64,000 nucleotides of DNA, from NCBI RefSeq assembly GCF_014697625.1, contig NZ_JACJSG010000004.1, positions 162,707 through 226,706 on the forward strand, given 5' to 3'. Each line of letters begins with the position of its first letter. Position 1 is the first letter of the stretch. The notes under the pieces are model-generated. The model ran no database searches, had not been told where the DNA came from, and saw nothing but the letters and a program-made list of their open reading frames with translations. The DNA is from Anabaena azotica FACHB-119 (GTDB lineage: Bacteria > Cyanobacteriota > Cyanobacteriia > Cyanobacteriales > Nostocaceae). The translations under genes and the position numbers were made by a program. Positions 53,906-63,292 of this stretch are shown piece by piece.

Positions 53906-55128
53906 ATGGCAATGATACGCAGCAAGAGCAAAACAGTTTTAATTACAGGCGCTTCCAGTGGTATTGGTAAGGCGAGTGCTGAATATTTTCACAAAAAAGG
54001 TTGGAATGTGGCGGCGACGATGCGAGCGCCAGATAAAGCAGGTGATTGGTTGACACTCCTCGCTCTAAAGAGACGTTCGCGTTAGCGTCCCGGAGGGAGG
54101 ATTCTTGCTTCATCCGTCCTCTCTAGAAATCTGAATACTAGTATTCAAATTTCTCCGTTTGGATACGTCCACAAGCTCACACGGACTGCCCGACCGCGTT
54201 TGAAAAGGTTTTTAATTTCTGTGTTTACTCCCACATTTGTCAGCCACTGCGTTGGACGGGTTCCCCGGCATAAAGCAAGTGGCGGTACAAGATGCGCGGA
54301 TTTATACTACCAGGGTTCCGGATCAGGAGCAGTCCGCTTGACCTACTTCGTTTTTTATTTGTGCGCTTTACCGCTATCAGTTATACTACCACAAAAGCCG
54401 CCCTAGAAGGGCGGGGCTTTAAACCCAGTTTTTCGGTAAAAGCCCCAAATATCATTTGTCCTCAGTTAGACTTGACAGTACCAGAAACGATTAAGTTGGC
54501 GATCGATGAGACGCTTGACGAGTTTGGGCGAATTGATGTGTTGGTAAATAATGCTGGATACGCATTGATGGGGCCAATGGAAGCAGTAACACCTGAGCAA
54601 TTGCATCACCAGTTTCAGATTAATGTGTTTGGTCTTGTTTCGACGATGCAGGCGGTTATACCGTTATTTCGAGAACAGAGACAGGGGACGATTATCAACG
54701 TAGCATCAATTGGCGGTCGCATCGGTTTTCCTATGACTGCATCTTACCACGGGACAAAGTGGGCAGTCGAGGGAATTTCTGAGGCAATGCGCTATGAATT
54801 GCAACCTTTTGGTATCCGAGTCAAGATTATTGAACCAGGTGGTATTAAAACTAATTTTATTAATCGGGGCGCAATGTGGGCAATTCATCCCGAATACAGC
54901 CAAATGATCCAACAGGTGAAGGAATTTATGTATAAAATTGACAATATGCTGCCGGAACCGGACGGAGTTGCAAAAGCCATTTATCAAGCTGCTACTGACG
55001 GTAGCGATCGCCTACGTTATTCACCGCATGGCGAAGCATTTCTACTACTGCACGCGCTTTTACCTGATCGAGTATGGCGATCGCTAGTCAAACGCATCAT
55101 GCTGGGAAAATCGTCACGCGCAGCGTAG
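53906..55128 (+). pseudogene. short-chain dehydrogenase, broken by an insertion
   Basis: The N-terminal part (53906-54051) encodes the start of a classical SDR: KTVLITGASSGIGKASAEYF, with the NAD(P)-binding TGxxxGIG, up to ...KAGDW. An insert of about 390 bp follows, which brings a stop at 54083. The SDR resumes at about 54446 (PNIICPQLDLTVPETI), with VLVNNAGYALMG, the catalytic NVASIGGRIG and YHGTK (Tyr and Lys), to the end at 55128. All parts of an active enzyme remain except the junction, so the gene is recently inactivated, or could be restored if the insert were lost. It lies divergent to a MerR gene. Confidence 0.8.
54052..54440 (-). mobile_element. IS200/IS605-like remnant without transposase
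   Basis: The insert in the dehydrogenase starts with TTGACACTCCTCGCTCTAAA and a GAGGATTCTTG hairpin partner, the form of IS200/IS605-type right ends in cyanobacteria (read on the minus strand ...GAGGAGTGTCAA). The other end carries the hairpin AAAGCCGCCCT-AGAA-GGGCGGGGCTTT (54394-54420). No tnpA or tnpB remains. Inside the right-end hairpin a short GC-rich repeat (CGTTAGCGTCCCGGAGG) has inserted, a nested event. Confidence 0.6.
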
Positions 55129-55134
55129 TCAAGT

Positions 55135-56061
55135 TCATGATTTAGCGAGACGTTCATCCAACGTAGCTAAACCAGCACCAGCAGCTTCAGCAATAATACT
55201 GATGAGACGATATAAGGCGATCGCACTAATTACAGCCGCCGAGGGGAAGCGGTGTTGCAAAAGTGCGATCGCTGTTGCTTCAAACACACCCAAACCTCCA
55301 GGCGCACCCGGAACCACAAACCCTAACAACCAAGCAAAACTAAAAGCCCCTAACAATATAGGAACTTGACTCATATTTAAAGGCATCAAAGCAAACAGAG
55401 TCAAAATAAATCCTATCCCGCGTATCAGCAAAAATCCCAACTCACCTAATAATGGTCGTAGAGGATAGCGTCCAATACTAAAAGCCCCGGTTAATTGAGT
55501 ATCGGTTTTTTTAGCTTTCAATTTATGCAGAAAGCTAATAACTGGATTCAAAAATCGGGGATGTATCCCAGCCAAGATAATTACTAAACTGAGTAATTGT
55601 AAGATACGTACTGTCAAACTATTGGTATTAACTGCAAATCGCCTACCAAAAATCACCACTATAATTAAAGCCGCCGCCGCCATGAGTAATGCTTCTAACA
55701 ACACACTCAGAGTAGCCGCACCAGTAGCGACATTGGCATCTTTTAACGCCACAACTCGCCGATAATGATGCCAAACATTCCCAGGTAAATACTTAGCAAT
55801 GTTAGTTTTGAGATACACCTGAATAAACTGAGAAGCGGGGATTGGTTGATTTAAATCTCGTAAAATCCAAGTCCAAATCCAACCAGCCCAAGTATGAGCG
55901 AATAAAGTGACACCTGTGGCGATCGCTAAAATTGCCCATCCGACTTTATCAATGCGGATAGCCGTCACTCCCAACCAGTTATCCTTGAGCGCGTTAGCTA
56001 AAAAAATCAGCGTTACACCCAAAATTACCCAACGTAAAATTTGTTTCAATTTTATATTCAT
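55135..56061 (-). CDS. YbhN/UPF0104 family membrane protein (lysylphosphatidylglycerol synthase TM-like)
   Basis: A 308-residue membrane protein with about eight helices. TLFAHTWAGWIWTWILRDLN, VYLKTNIAKYLPGNVWHHYR and the late GFVVPGAPGGLGVFEATAIA are the conserved family blocks. It is related to the flippase-like membrane part of MprF, but has no synthetase domain. It probably handles a lipid or sugar-lipid; the substrate is unknown. Confidence 0.85.
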   Translation of the reverse strand: MNIKLKQILRWVILGVTLIFLANALKDNWLGVTAIRIDKVGWAILAIATGVTLFAHTWAGWIWTWILRDLNQPIPASQFIQVYLKTNIAKYLPGNVWHHYRRVVALKDANVATGAATLSVLLEALLMAAAALIIVVIFGRRFAVNTNSLTVRILQLLSLVIILAGIHPRFLNPVISFLHKLKAKKTDTQLTGAFSIGRYPLRPLLGELGFLLIRGIGFILTLFALMPLNMSQVPILLGAFSFAWLLGFVVPGAPGGLGVFEATAIALLQHRFPSAAVISAIALYRLISIIAEAAGAGLATLDERLAKS

Positions 56062-56569
56062 TCAACAGCTAATACACTCAAGGCTGATTATCTCAAATCT
56101 TATGCTACATCAGCTACAAGCCATAATTTCATATAAAATTTTCTTGCAGAGTAAAAATATTGATTTTTCTCTGAATATTAATATTAGATATCTATTCTTA
56201 CAGAATACTTAAATTAAGTATATTTTTCTGGATTTATGCTCAAGTAAATACAGTAAGCCTAAAAAATTACTATCTTTCTCAAGACAGAGATAAATATCCT
56301 TAATATTTCAGTAACTTAGTAATTCCCATGCGAATATTCATCATCCAAATAATGTTGAGATATATTAAGCTTTCTCTCTCTGTAGTTAGATAACTATGGC
56401 ACATTGTCGCGCAAATTGATGTGACTTACGCTAGATGCAAAGCCTTTTTTAACTCTCTAATATTAAAACCTGTTGGGTGCATAATTAGCCAACACAAGAA
56501 ACACTGGACTTTCGCTTGTCTTAAAAATATTCAGCGAAAAAATTTGTGATAAAGAACAAGGAGGAACTA
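56062..56569. other. intergenic region of about 510 bp
   Basis: AT-rich, with no gene and no clear repeat; it must hold the promoters of the divergent YbhN-type and lipoprotein genes. Confidence 0.5.
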
Positions 56570-57133
56570 GTGAACTTTATTAATGTATGGAAAAGACTAA
56601 GACTGCGCCAGATTTTAACTGTATTTTTGGCTGGTGTATTGTTAATAGTTAGTACCGCTTGTACTCAGGCAAATCCTCAAGGAGCTAATCCTAAAAATCC
56701 TGCTGTACAAGCTGGTGGAGCTAATAATCCTTATAAGAACGGTGGAGACGGATACGTTAACTCACAGTTTTCTACCGACCCCAAAATCACTAACCCTGAA
56801 AGTAGAAAAAACCGCGATCAAGCTAACTTACTCAGCAATTCACAAGTATTGATCGCCAATAATAGAGATGCAGAAATCCTTTACCCTGGAGCAGAAACCC
56901 CAGCAGGTAGAATCCAAAAAGAAAACGAACTACCACTCATCAGAGAAGAAGACTTCCAAAAACCTGAACCAGGTGGTTTAATCCAACGCGAACCCAATGT
57001 AGGAACTCGGATTAAAGAACGGTTAGAAACAGTGAAAGAAAACGTTCAAGAAGCTTCTAAGTTCATCCCAGAAAAAGCAGATGAAGCAAGCGCTAGACCT
57101 GAATTACAAAAGAATCCTGCTGTTGGTAGATAG
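56570..57133 (+). CDS. cyanobacterial lipoprotein (DUF6658-like), copy 1
   Basis: A 187-residue lipoprotein: RLRLRQILTVFLAGVLLIVS then lipobox STAC, and a hydrophilic Asn/Pro/Gly-rich mature part (GANNPYKNGGDGYV) with a charged helix near the end (RIKERLETVKENVQEASKFI). I choose GTG 56570, which has GGAGG 7 nt before it. The mature C-terminus resembles stress-type LEA/CsbD-like helices, and the next gene is a paralogue. Function unknown. Confidence 0.7.
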   Translation: MNFINVWKRLRLRQILTVFLAGVLLIVSTACTQANPQGANPKNPAVQAGGANNPYKNGGDGYVNSQFSTDPKITNPESRKNRDQANLLSNSQVLIANNRDAEILYPGAETPAGRIQKENELPLIREEDFQKPEPGGLIQREPNVGTRIKERLETVKENVQEASKFIPEKADEASARPELQKNPAVGR

Positions 57134-57191
57134 TATTCTTCTAGCTTCATTCACAGTTTAATTGAGTAACAAAAAAACAAGGAGTAGCAAT

Positions 57192-57734
57192 ATGAAAAAA
57201 GCCATTAACTGGTTAAAAAATCTTCGTCCTCTGAGAATTGTCACAGTTTTTGTATTAGGATTCGTCCTATTGTTCACCCAAGCTTGTTCTAATGCAACTG
57301 CTGCCCAGCCATCACCACAAAAAGGTGAATCAGCATATATTCAAAGAAACGACCCCACTAAAGAATATCCCCTCAACAGTCCCAGAGGCGGGATGAATAA
57401 CTTTAGCGATGTAGACCCCAGAGGTGAAGCTGGTGAAAAAACAGCCGAAACCAGAGCTAAAGGTCTGCGCGACAATTCTCAGAGAAATATTGATGAAAAA
57501 GGCATCGACAGCACAGAACAGTATGCCCGCAATTATCGCGGAGGCACACCTTTTCCAGAAAGAGTTAAGAACTTAGGCGAAGATATCGGTGGCTCTGCGG
57601 AAGAATTAACAACAGGTGTAGTCAAAGGAACTCAACGCGGTGTTGACAATATCAAAGAGAATGTCAGCAACGCTGGTGATGACTTGGCTAGAAAAGGCAA
57701 GGAAACCACTCAAAACGCATACCCTAATAAATAA
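57192..57734 (+). CDS. cyanobacterial lipoprotein (DUF6658-like), copy 2
   Basis: A 180-residue paralogue of the preceding gene with the same N-terminal pattern (LRPLRIVTVFVLGFVLLFTQ, lipobox QAC). The mature part is highly charged, with an amphipathic C-terminal helix (TRGVD-type repeats: VVKGTQRGVDNIKENVSNAG). AAGGAG lies 8 nt before the ATG. The two genes lie 58 bp apart and are probably co-transcribed. Confidence 0.7.
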   Translation: MKKAINWLKNLRPLRIVTVFVLGFVLLFTQACSNATAAQPSPQKGESAYIQRNDPTKEYPLNSPRGGMNNFSDVDPRGEAGEKTAETRAKGLRDNSQRNIDEKGIDSTEQYARNYRGGTPFPERVKNLGEDIGGSAEELTTGVVKGTQRGVDNIKENVSNAGDDLARKGKETTQNAYPNK

Positions 57735-57764
57735 TCGGGTGTTGCTAAATTAACAGATGATTCT

Positions 57765-57828
57765 TGTAGGGTGGGCATCTTGCCTGCCCTATAAATGTAT
57801 GGTGGACGGGCAAGATGCCCATCCCACA
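57765..57828. repeat. 64-bp inverted repeat (MITE-like hairpin)
   Basis: TGTAGGGTGGGCATCTTGCC and its inverse (GGCAAGATGCCCATCCCACA-like) flank a short spacer. Located after the lipoprotein pair and converging on larC; it may also act as a bidirectional terminator. Confidence 0.75.
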
Positions 57829-57856
57829 AAACTAACAAAATCATGCCGCTAATATG

Positions 57857-59134
57857 CTACGAATGATTTTCATACCATCGCTGTAACGCCAGTTGTTGAA
57901 CTTCCCGCCAGGGAATTTTGTGTTTGCGGGCTAGTTCTGCACAATCTTCGTATTCTGGCTGCGCGTTAGCAATGACTTTATCAGATGACTGTCCTTGCCA
58001 TGCTACTTTAATTCGTACTGTGCCATATTTGGTTTCTACTTGTTGAAATTCCCGTTGCAGGATGGCGCGTTGTTGAGTGGTTCGGCGAACTCCCAAGGTA
58101 GTAGTTTCGCTAAATAAGACAGCTTCGCAATCGAGTAAGTTTTCTGGATGACAAATAACAGTTAGTAGAATCCCTGGACGGGATTTTTTCATACCTATAG
58201 GCTGGGTGAACACATCCAACGCACCGACAGCAAACAAGGCTTCAAACACATATCCGATCGCCTGCGGATTTAAGTCATCAATTTGCGTTTCTAATACAGA
58301 GATTGTCTCCAAATTTTGGTGATTTGCCGCATCATCCTGAATATTAGCGCTGGTAGTGGCAGTTTCGCCCAGCCAGAGGCGTAGTATATTAGGGATAGGT
58401 AAATTGATAGTACCTGCACCCAATCCTACTTGTTTGATTGTCATGGGTGGTGGGCTGCCAAAATCTCTGGCTAGGGTAGTGGCGATCGCAGCTCCCGTCG
58501 GTGTCACCAATTCCCGATCAATACCGTTGCTATAAACTGGACAACCCCGCATTTCCCACAATTTTAAAACGGCTGGTACTGGTACTGGCATTTGTCCATG
58601 CGCCGCCCGCACCGTTCCCCCACCAGTGGGAAAAGGCGAACAATATAGCAGAGGAAATCCTGCGTCATCACTATCAATACCCAGCCAATCCAAACCTAAG
58701 CAAGTGCCAACGATGTCTACAATCGCATCTACAGCACCCACTTCATGAAAATGAACCTTTTCAGGTGCAATCCCATGTACAGCCCCTTCAGCCACTGCTA
58801 ATTGGCGAAATACAGCCAAACTCCAAGCCTCAGCCCTGGGCGGTAAACCAGCTGGCAAAATCATCTCCTCAATTTCTGGCAAATGTCGCCCGTGGTGATG
58901 ATCATGTTCATGGTCATGGTGGTGATGATGGTCTAACAAATCTACATGAACCTTAGTCGCCTCTTGACCATTCTTTTGTACCAGTTCCGCTCTTAATCTA
59001 TATTCCTTAGCTATCCCCAAATTGTTAAGTTTTTCTGTGAGGTATGCCATCGGCACACCCAGACTAGCCAAGGCTCCCAGGCACATATCACCCGAAATAC
59101 CCGTGGGACATTGAAGGTAAGCAATTTTGTTCAT
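57857..59134 (-). CDS. larC: nickel insertion protein LarC (nickel-pincer cofactor synthesis)
   Basis: LarC inserts nickel into the pincer cofactor used by lactate racemase and related enzymes. The 425-residue protein has [55 protein letters not shown] and [21 protein letters not shown] His-rich stretch near residues 80-95 ([14 protein letters not shown]) suits nickel storage. No larA, larB or larE is visible nearby. ATG 59134 is the conserved start. Confidence 0.9.
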   Translation of the reverse strand: MNKIAYLQCPTGISGDMCLGALASLGVPMAYLTEKLNNLGIAKEYRLRAELVQKNGQEATKVHVDLLDHHHHHDHEHDHHHGRHLPEIEEMILPAGLPPRAEAWSLAVFRQLAVAEGAVHGIAPEKVHFHEVGAVDAIVDIVGTCLGLDWLGIDSDDAGFPLLYCSPFPTGGGTVRAAHGQMPVPVPAVLKLWEMRGCPVYSNGIDRELVTPTGAAIATTLARDFGSPPPMTIKQVGLGAGTINLPIPNILRLWLGETATTSANIQDDAANHQNLETISVLETQIDDLNPQAIGYVFEALFAVGALDVFTQPIGMKKSRPGILLTVICHPENLLDCEAVLFSETTTLGVRRTTQQRAILQREFQQVETKYGTVRIKVAWQGQSSDKVIANAQPEYEDCAELARKHKIPWREVQQLALQRWYENHS

Positions 59135-59378
59135 AATTTGTAATTTGAAATACCCTGCCGCTAGGCACAAGCCTACGTAATTCGTAATTAACCATGATTA
59201 AGTACGGATTATCGTCGCTTGTTCTTAAATATATGTATCTACAGTTTAAACAATTGCTTCTTTATGTAAATATATGCAACGCTTAATTGTACATCAAGTC
59301 GATAGACTCAATCAGTTATCAGGTTATGTTCACTGATAACTGATAACTGATAACTGACATTCAGTAACCCAAACTTCT

Positions 59379-60038
59379 ATGGCAAAAATTATTTCCATTC
59401 ATCCTGATAATCCCCAGAGTCGCAGAATAGAAGAAATAAAGTCAGCGCTTTCTAGTGGCGCGGTGATGCTTTATCCGACTGATACAGTTTATGCGATCGG
59501 TTGTGATTTAAATGTCAAGTCTGCGGTGGAAAAAGTACGAAAAATCAAGCAGTTAGCCAACGATAAACCACTGACGTTTTTATGTCCTTCCCTGTCAAAT
59601 GTAGCTACTTATGCCTTTGTCAGCGATCCGGCTTACCGCATCATGAAGCGACTAATACCAGGAACTTACACATTTTTGCTACCAGCAACAAAGTTAGTAC
59701 CGAAATTAGTCCAAAACCCCAAACGTAAAACTACTGGTATTCGCGTACCAGACCATACCGTATGTTTAGCGCTACTAGAAGCTTTAGGCAATCCCATTAT
59801 CTCCACTTCCGCCCACCTGCCACCAGATGAGGCAGATAATGGGAAAGTGGGGATAGTTTCCGAATCGATAACTTCAAGGGCTGAATTGTTTGACCGCGTG
59901 GATAAATTTGTTGATGTTATTGTAGACACAGAGCAAGAACCGACTTATGAAGTGTCTACAATCGTCGATTTGACGGGAGATGAACCAATGATTACTAGGC
60001 GAGGTTTAGGCTGGGAAGCGGTAACAGCGTGGGTATAA
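59379..60038 (+). CDS. Sua5/YciO/YrdC family protein (threonylcarbamoyl-AMP synthase-like)
   Basis: A 219-residue member of the family that makes threonylcarbamoyl-AMP for tRNA t6A. It has YPTDTVYAIGCDLNVKSAVE, KPLTFLCPSLSNVATYAFVS, PGTYTFLLPAT, TTGIRVPDHTVCLALLEALG and STSAH. The protein may be the YciO branch rather than the true TsaC; the sequence alone does not decide. Confidence 0.9.
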   Translation: MAKIISIHPDNPQSRRIEEIKSALSSGAVMLYPTDTVYAIGCDLNVKSAVEKVRKIKQLANDKPLTFLCPSLSNVATYAFVSDPAYRIMKRLIPGTYTFLLPATKLVPKLVQNPKRKTTGIRVPDHTVCLALLEALGNPIISTSAHLPPDEADNGKVGIVSESITSRAELFDRVDKFVDVIVDTEQEPTYEVSTIVDLTGDEPMITRRGLGWEAVTAWV

Positions 60039-60403
60039 GAAACAAGCTTCACAGCTTTCCTCGCCAATTTCGCAAGTTTGTCGCCAAATAACACCACTTT
60101 CCTGAACGTCATACGTAAGTATGCTGCTGGTGGATTTGAGGAAATGCTTGTATTTCTTAAAACACTAAGCTTTTTAGCATTTTGGCAGGCAAAGCGAATA
60201 TGTGTGTGTTAACCTCGATCTGGTTGCGGATAGAAAAAGCGACACAATAGCTTATCTGTAACTTTTTTTGATTGTTTACAGTCTTATATATAAGCAGTGC
60301 TTGTATTAGGTCTTGGTGGATTGGTTAACTCTCCGGTGAAGCCTGGTGGCAAGTGCTGTTAGTGCATTGTATTTAAGGTGCAAGACCAAACCCAGGAAAA
60401 TAC
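60039..60403. other. leader of the HetZ-family gene
   Basis: 365 bp without a gene. A possible RNA stem closes a loop of about 65 nt (GGTCTTG at 60309-60315 with CAAGACC at 60381-60387) directly before the start codon, with a second small helix inside (CTCCGGTGAAGCCTGG region). It resembles no riboswitch that I can name. Confidence 0.45.
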
Positions 60404-61618
60404 ATGAAAGTAAACCTTGCAAATCTACCAATCTCTACATCTGCTTTTTTGAGCAATGTTGTTTCTTCGGAATCACCAACTACAGATGCGGCGATACAAT
60501 TTTTATATAAGGAAATGCAAGCTCAAGTCAAAGCATCGCCCAAATGTATACAAGCTGTAGCTTATCGCATTACCAAGGAAGTAAATCGCATATGCGACAA
60601 AAGTTCTCGCATTCAAACATCTGGTGAAGTTCACTCTTGGCACTTGAATCTATGTCGCCATCGTTTGCAAAAGTGCCTACATTACTATAAATTAGGTTCT
60701 CGCCAGGGAAGGATAGAGTTACATAGTAGTTTGGGCGCTATGGTTTACCGCCATGTAACAGTAGCAGGTTCAGATTTAGGTTTTGACGGTCGCTACATTT
60801 TAATTGAAGATTTTTTACAAGCATTTTATATCGAAGCTATTAAAGCTTTTCGTCGGGAAAACGAATTAGCTGAAGATTATACGCCACGCACTCAGTTACA
60901 ACTAGCAGAGTATATGGCGTTTACTGAACAGTATGCCAAGCGGCGGATTAATTTACCGGGTGGAAGTAATCAACAATTAATTATCTTACGCGCTCAAGGT
61001 TTCGCCCGTCGTCAGCCGCAAGAGACAACTGTAGATATTGAAATGGCGGTGGAATCTGCCAAAAGTGAGGAAGCAGAATCTTACCAGCGTAACTCGGCTG
61101 TACAACAAATCCGATCGCAGATGATTGCCCAAGCTAGTTTTGACCCCTCAGAAGAATCAGAGCGCGATCGCATCATTGCCGAATTAGTTAAATACCTGGA
61201 ATCTCAAGGACAATCTGACTGTATCGACTATCTTACCCTGAAGTTACAAGACCTTTCCGCCCCGGAAATTGACCAAATTCTTGGTCTTAACAGCCGTCAA
61301 CGCGACTATCTACAACAGCGTTTCAAATATCATGTGCAGAAGTTCGCTAAACAGCATCAATGGCAATTAGTCCATCAATGGTTGGGTGCAGGTTTAGACC
61401 AGAAATTAGGCTTATCTGCCCAGCAGTGGGAAACCTTGATGGGTTCAATCACCCCGCAACAGCAGCAACTCCTCAAATTAAAGCTAGCTGGACATAACGA
61501 TCAGGCGATCGCTAAAACCCTAAAATGCACCCCCAAACAATTACAAAAACGCTGGACTGAACTGTTAGACATAGCCTGGGCTATCCGCAATGGAGATCAT
61601 GAAATGCAAACAGGGTGA
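60404..61618 (+). CDS. HetZ-family protein (heterocyst-development related)
   Basis: A 404-residue protein similar to HetZ and HetZ-related proteins of heterocystous cyanobacteria: RIQTSGEVHSWHLNLCRHRL, QKCLHYYKLGSRQGRIELHS, LIEDFLQAFYIEAIKAFRRE and LAEYMAFTEQYAKRRI. HetZ itself works early in heterocyst differentiation and binds DNA. The end (LKLAGHNDQAIAKTLKCTPK) looks like an HTH. From context and sequence it may be a HetZ paralogue rather than HetZ, so no symbol is given. Confidence 0.8.
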   Translation: MKVNLANLPISTSAFLSNVVSSESPTTDAAIQFLYKEMQAQVKASPKCIQAVAYRITKEVNRICDKSSRIQTSGEVHSWHLNLCRHRLQKCLHYYKLGSRQGRIELHSSLGAMVYRHVTVAGSDLGFDGRYILIEDFLQAFYIEAIKAFRRENELAEDYTPRTQLQLAEYMAFTEQYAKRRINLPGGSNQQLIILRAQGFARRQPQETTVDIEMAVESAKSEEAESYQRNSAVQQIRSQMIAQASFDPSEESERDRIIAELVKYLESQGQSDCIDYLTLKLQDLSAPEIDQILGLNSRQRDYLQQRFKYHVQKFAKQHQWQLVHQWLGAGLDQKLGLSAQQWETLMGSITPQQQQLLKLKLAGHNDQAIAKTLKCTPKQLQKRWTELLDIAWAIRNGDHEMQTG

Positions 61619-61739
61619 AGAGGGGAAAGGGGAAGGGGGAAAGGTTAAAGGGAAAAGGGGAAAGGGAATAATTTGTTCCCTTTCCCCTGTTTCTTTTCTA
61701 ATAACTAATGACTATTGACTAATGACTATTGACTAATAA
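61619..61739. repeat. purine-rich and TGACTA tandem repeats
   Basis: GGGGAAAGG-like units and their pyrimidine inverse (CCCTTTCCCC) form a long hairpin, followed by TAATGACTATTGAC units up to the MFS stop codon. Confidence 0.7.
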
Positions 61740-63002
61740 CTAAATTACATCTTGCAATACTCTGCGGGTATTTTTCCACGCCCAGACACCAACTACCACT
61801 ACAACTACACTCATCGTCGTTAACACAGTTCGTAATCCCAAAGCATCCGTCAAAGGGCCAGTAATTGCCAAGGGTGCAGACAAAGCAATATTAACAGCAT
61901 GATTTTGAAAACCAAATACTTTACCGTGCATATTTGGTGGTGTTTGTTGCTGAATTACAGTTTGCATAGGTACACCAATTAAGGCAGCACCTATACCTAA
62001 TACCGCACATAAACCTAGCGCTAAAGCCAGATTGTGAGTAAAGGTGAATACGCCTAAAACTAACGCTATTAATAAGAAACCAATTAAGGGTAGAGGTTTG
62101 CCATGAAAATTTTCACCCCAATGCCCTAAAATCCCTGCTCCTAATACCATCCCTACGCCGGCTGCTGCTAAGAAAAACCCGAATTGTTTTTCTTTTAAAC
62201 CAAATTCTTCCGCTAGCTGAATTGTTAATACTGTTAGTGCTGCAAACACACAATATAAAGTAGTTAATTGCAGCATAGCATTCAACACCAAACGATTCTT
62301 TTTCAGATAACGAATACTCTCTGTAAATTCAGCCCAAGGGTGAGCATTTGACCATTGTTCTTTCTGGTTTTCTTGTTCCGTAAATTTAATCGGTTGCATG
62401 ATGAGCGCCGATAAAATGTACAGTCCGCCTACTACTAGTTCTTGACCGTATGTTTCTCCCATCAAGCTTTTCGCCCAGCTTAAAATTGGTTCGCCAATAG
62501 CAAAACCAACTATTAACGCTCCCATCATGGTGCTGCTAAACAAGGCATTTGCCGCTAATAAATTCTCTCGCTTGACTAATAAGGGAATCGCGGCTTGTTC
62601 GGCTGGGGCAAAAAATTGCGTCACAGAGGAAATGGCAAAGGCCAGGATGAGCAATATGACAAACTCTCTTGGCAAAAGGGGCAGACACAGCGTCAACAAC
62701 CCGCGCACAATATCTGACCCAACCATAATCAATTTTTTCGGCAAGCGGTCTACAAATATGCCTCCCGCCGAGCCGAATAAAATCGCCGGAATGGTGAATA
62801 CCACCATTAATGTTGAGTACATTGAGTTTTGTGCCACTCCCGGCGGGGGTGGATACACCTCTAACAAGGCAATCATCAACACGAAGAAAACCTTGTCTGC
62901 TAATTGGGATACTAATTGCCCAATCCACAGAAGCATGAAACCGCGATTTTTTAGCAGTGCGCCAAACCCATTATTAACAGCAGCAGGTTCAGTGGGAAAC
63001 AT
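61740..63002 (-). CDS. MFS transporter
   Basis: A 420-residue transporter with about 12 membrane helices. Typical are LLWIGQLVSQLADKVFFVLM in helix 1, GSAGGIFVDRLPKKLIMVGS (the MFS loop 2-3 motif) and GMVLGAGILGHWGEN-like repeats in the second half. It is of the macrolide/drug-efflux (MefA/EntS-like) type; substrate unknown. Confidence 0.88.
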   Translation of the reverse strand: MFPTEPAAVNNGFGALLKNRGFMLLWIGQLVSQLADKVFFVLMIALLEVYPPPPGVAQNSMYSTLMVVFTIPAILFGSAGGIFVDRLPKKLIMVGSDIVRGLLTLCLPLLPREFVILLILAFAISSVTQFFAPAEQAAIPLLVKRENLLAANALFSSTMMGALIVGFAIGEPILSWAKSLMGETYGQELVVGGLYILSALIMQPIKFTEQENQKEQWSNAHPWAEFTESIRYLKKNRLVLNAMLQLTTLYCVFAALTVLTIQLAEEFGLKEKQFGFFLAAAGVGMVLGAGILGHWGENFHGKPLPLIGFLLIALVLGVFTFTHNLALALGLCAVLGIGAALIGVPMQTVIQQQTPPNMHGKVFGFQNHAVNIALSAPLAITGPLTDALGLRTVLTTMSVVVVVVGVWAWKNTRRVLQDVI

Positions 63003-63292
63003 GGGATCTTCAGTTAGTAACTAGGGTAGATGGGCGGTGGGAGTGGGGGGAGTGGGGAGCAGAGGAGCAGGGGAGCAGGGGAGCAGTGGTTCGGCTACGC
63101 GGTAATCGAGCGGAGTCGAGATTCACCAACCGGAGCAGAAGAGCAACCCACCCCTAACCCCTCCCAGGAGGGGAAAGGAGCAGAGGAGTATAATCACTGA
63201 CAACTGACAACTGTCAACTGTCAACTCCCTCATCTCTTTAATTTTCTCATCACTCAATAATTCACTCCTGTTTACTGTGACCGTTTTCCGGA
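63003..63292. other. repeat-rich intergenic region
   Basis: GGGGAGCAG tandem units (63051-63084), a GC-rich short repeat (TTCGGCTACGCGGTAATCGA, 63089-63108) and ACTGACAACTGACAACTGTC heptads (63196-63225). No gene. Confidence 0.6.

Noticed and set aside
54292..54445. Extended N-terminus (MRGFILPGFRIRSS...) of the dehydrogenase downstream part
   Set aside because: This stretch is translated IS remnant; the true SDR N-terminus is at 53906.
60309..60387. Cobalamin riboswitch upstream of the HetZ-family gene
   Set aside because: CCGGTGAA is faintly similar, but the conserved B12-box (GCCACTG) is missing and the gene is not a cobalamin gene.
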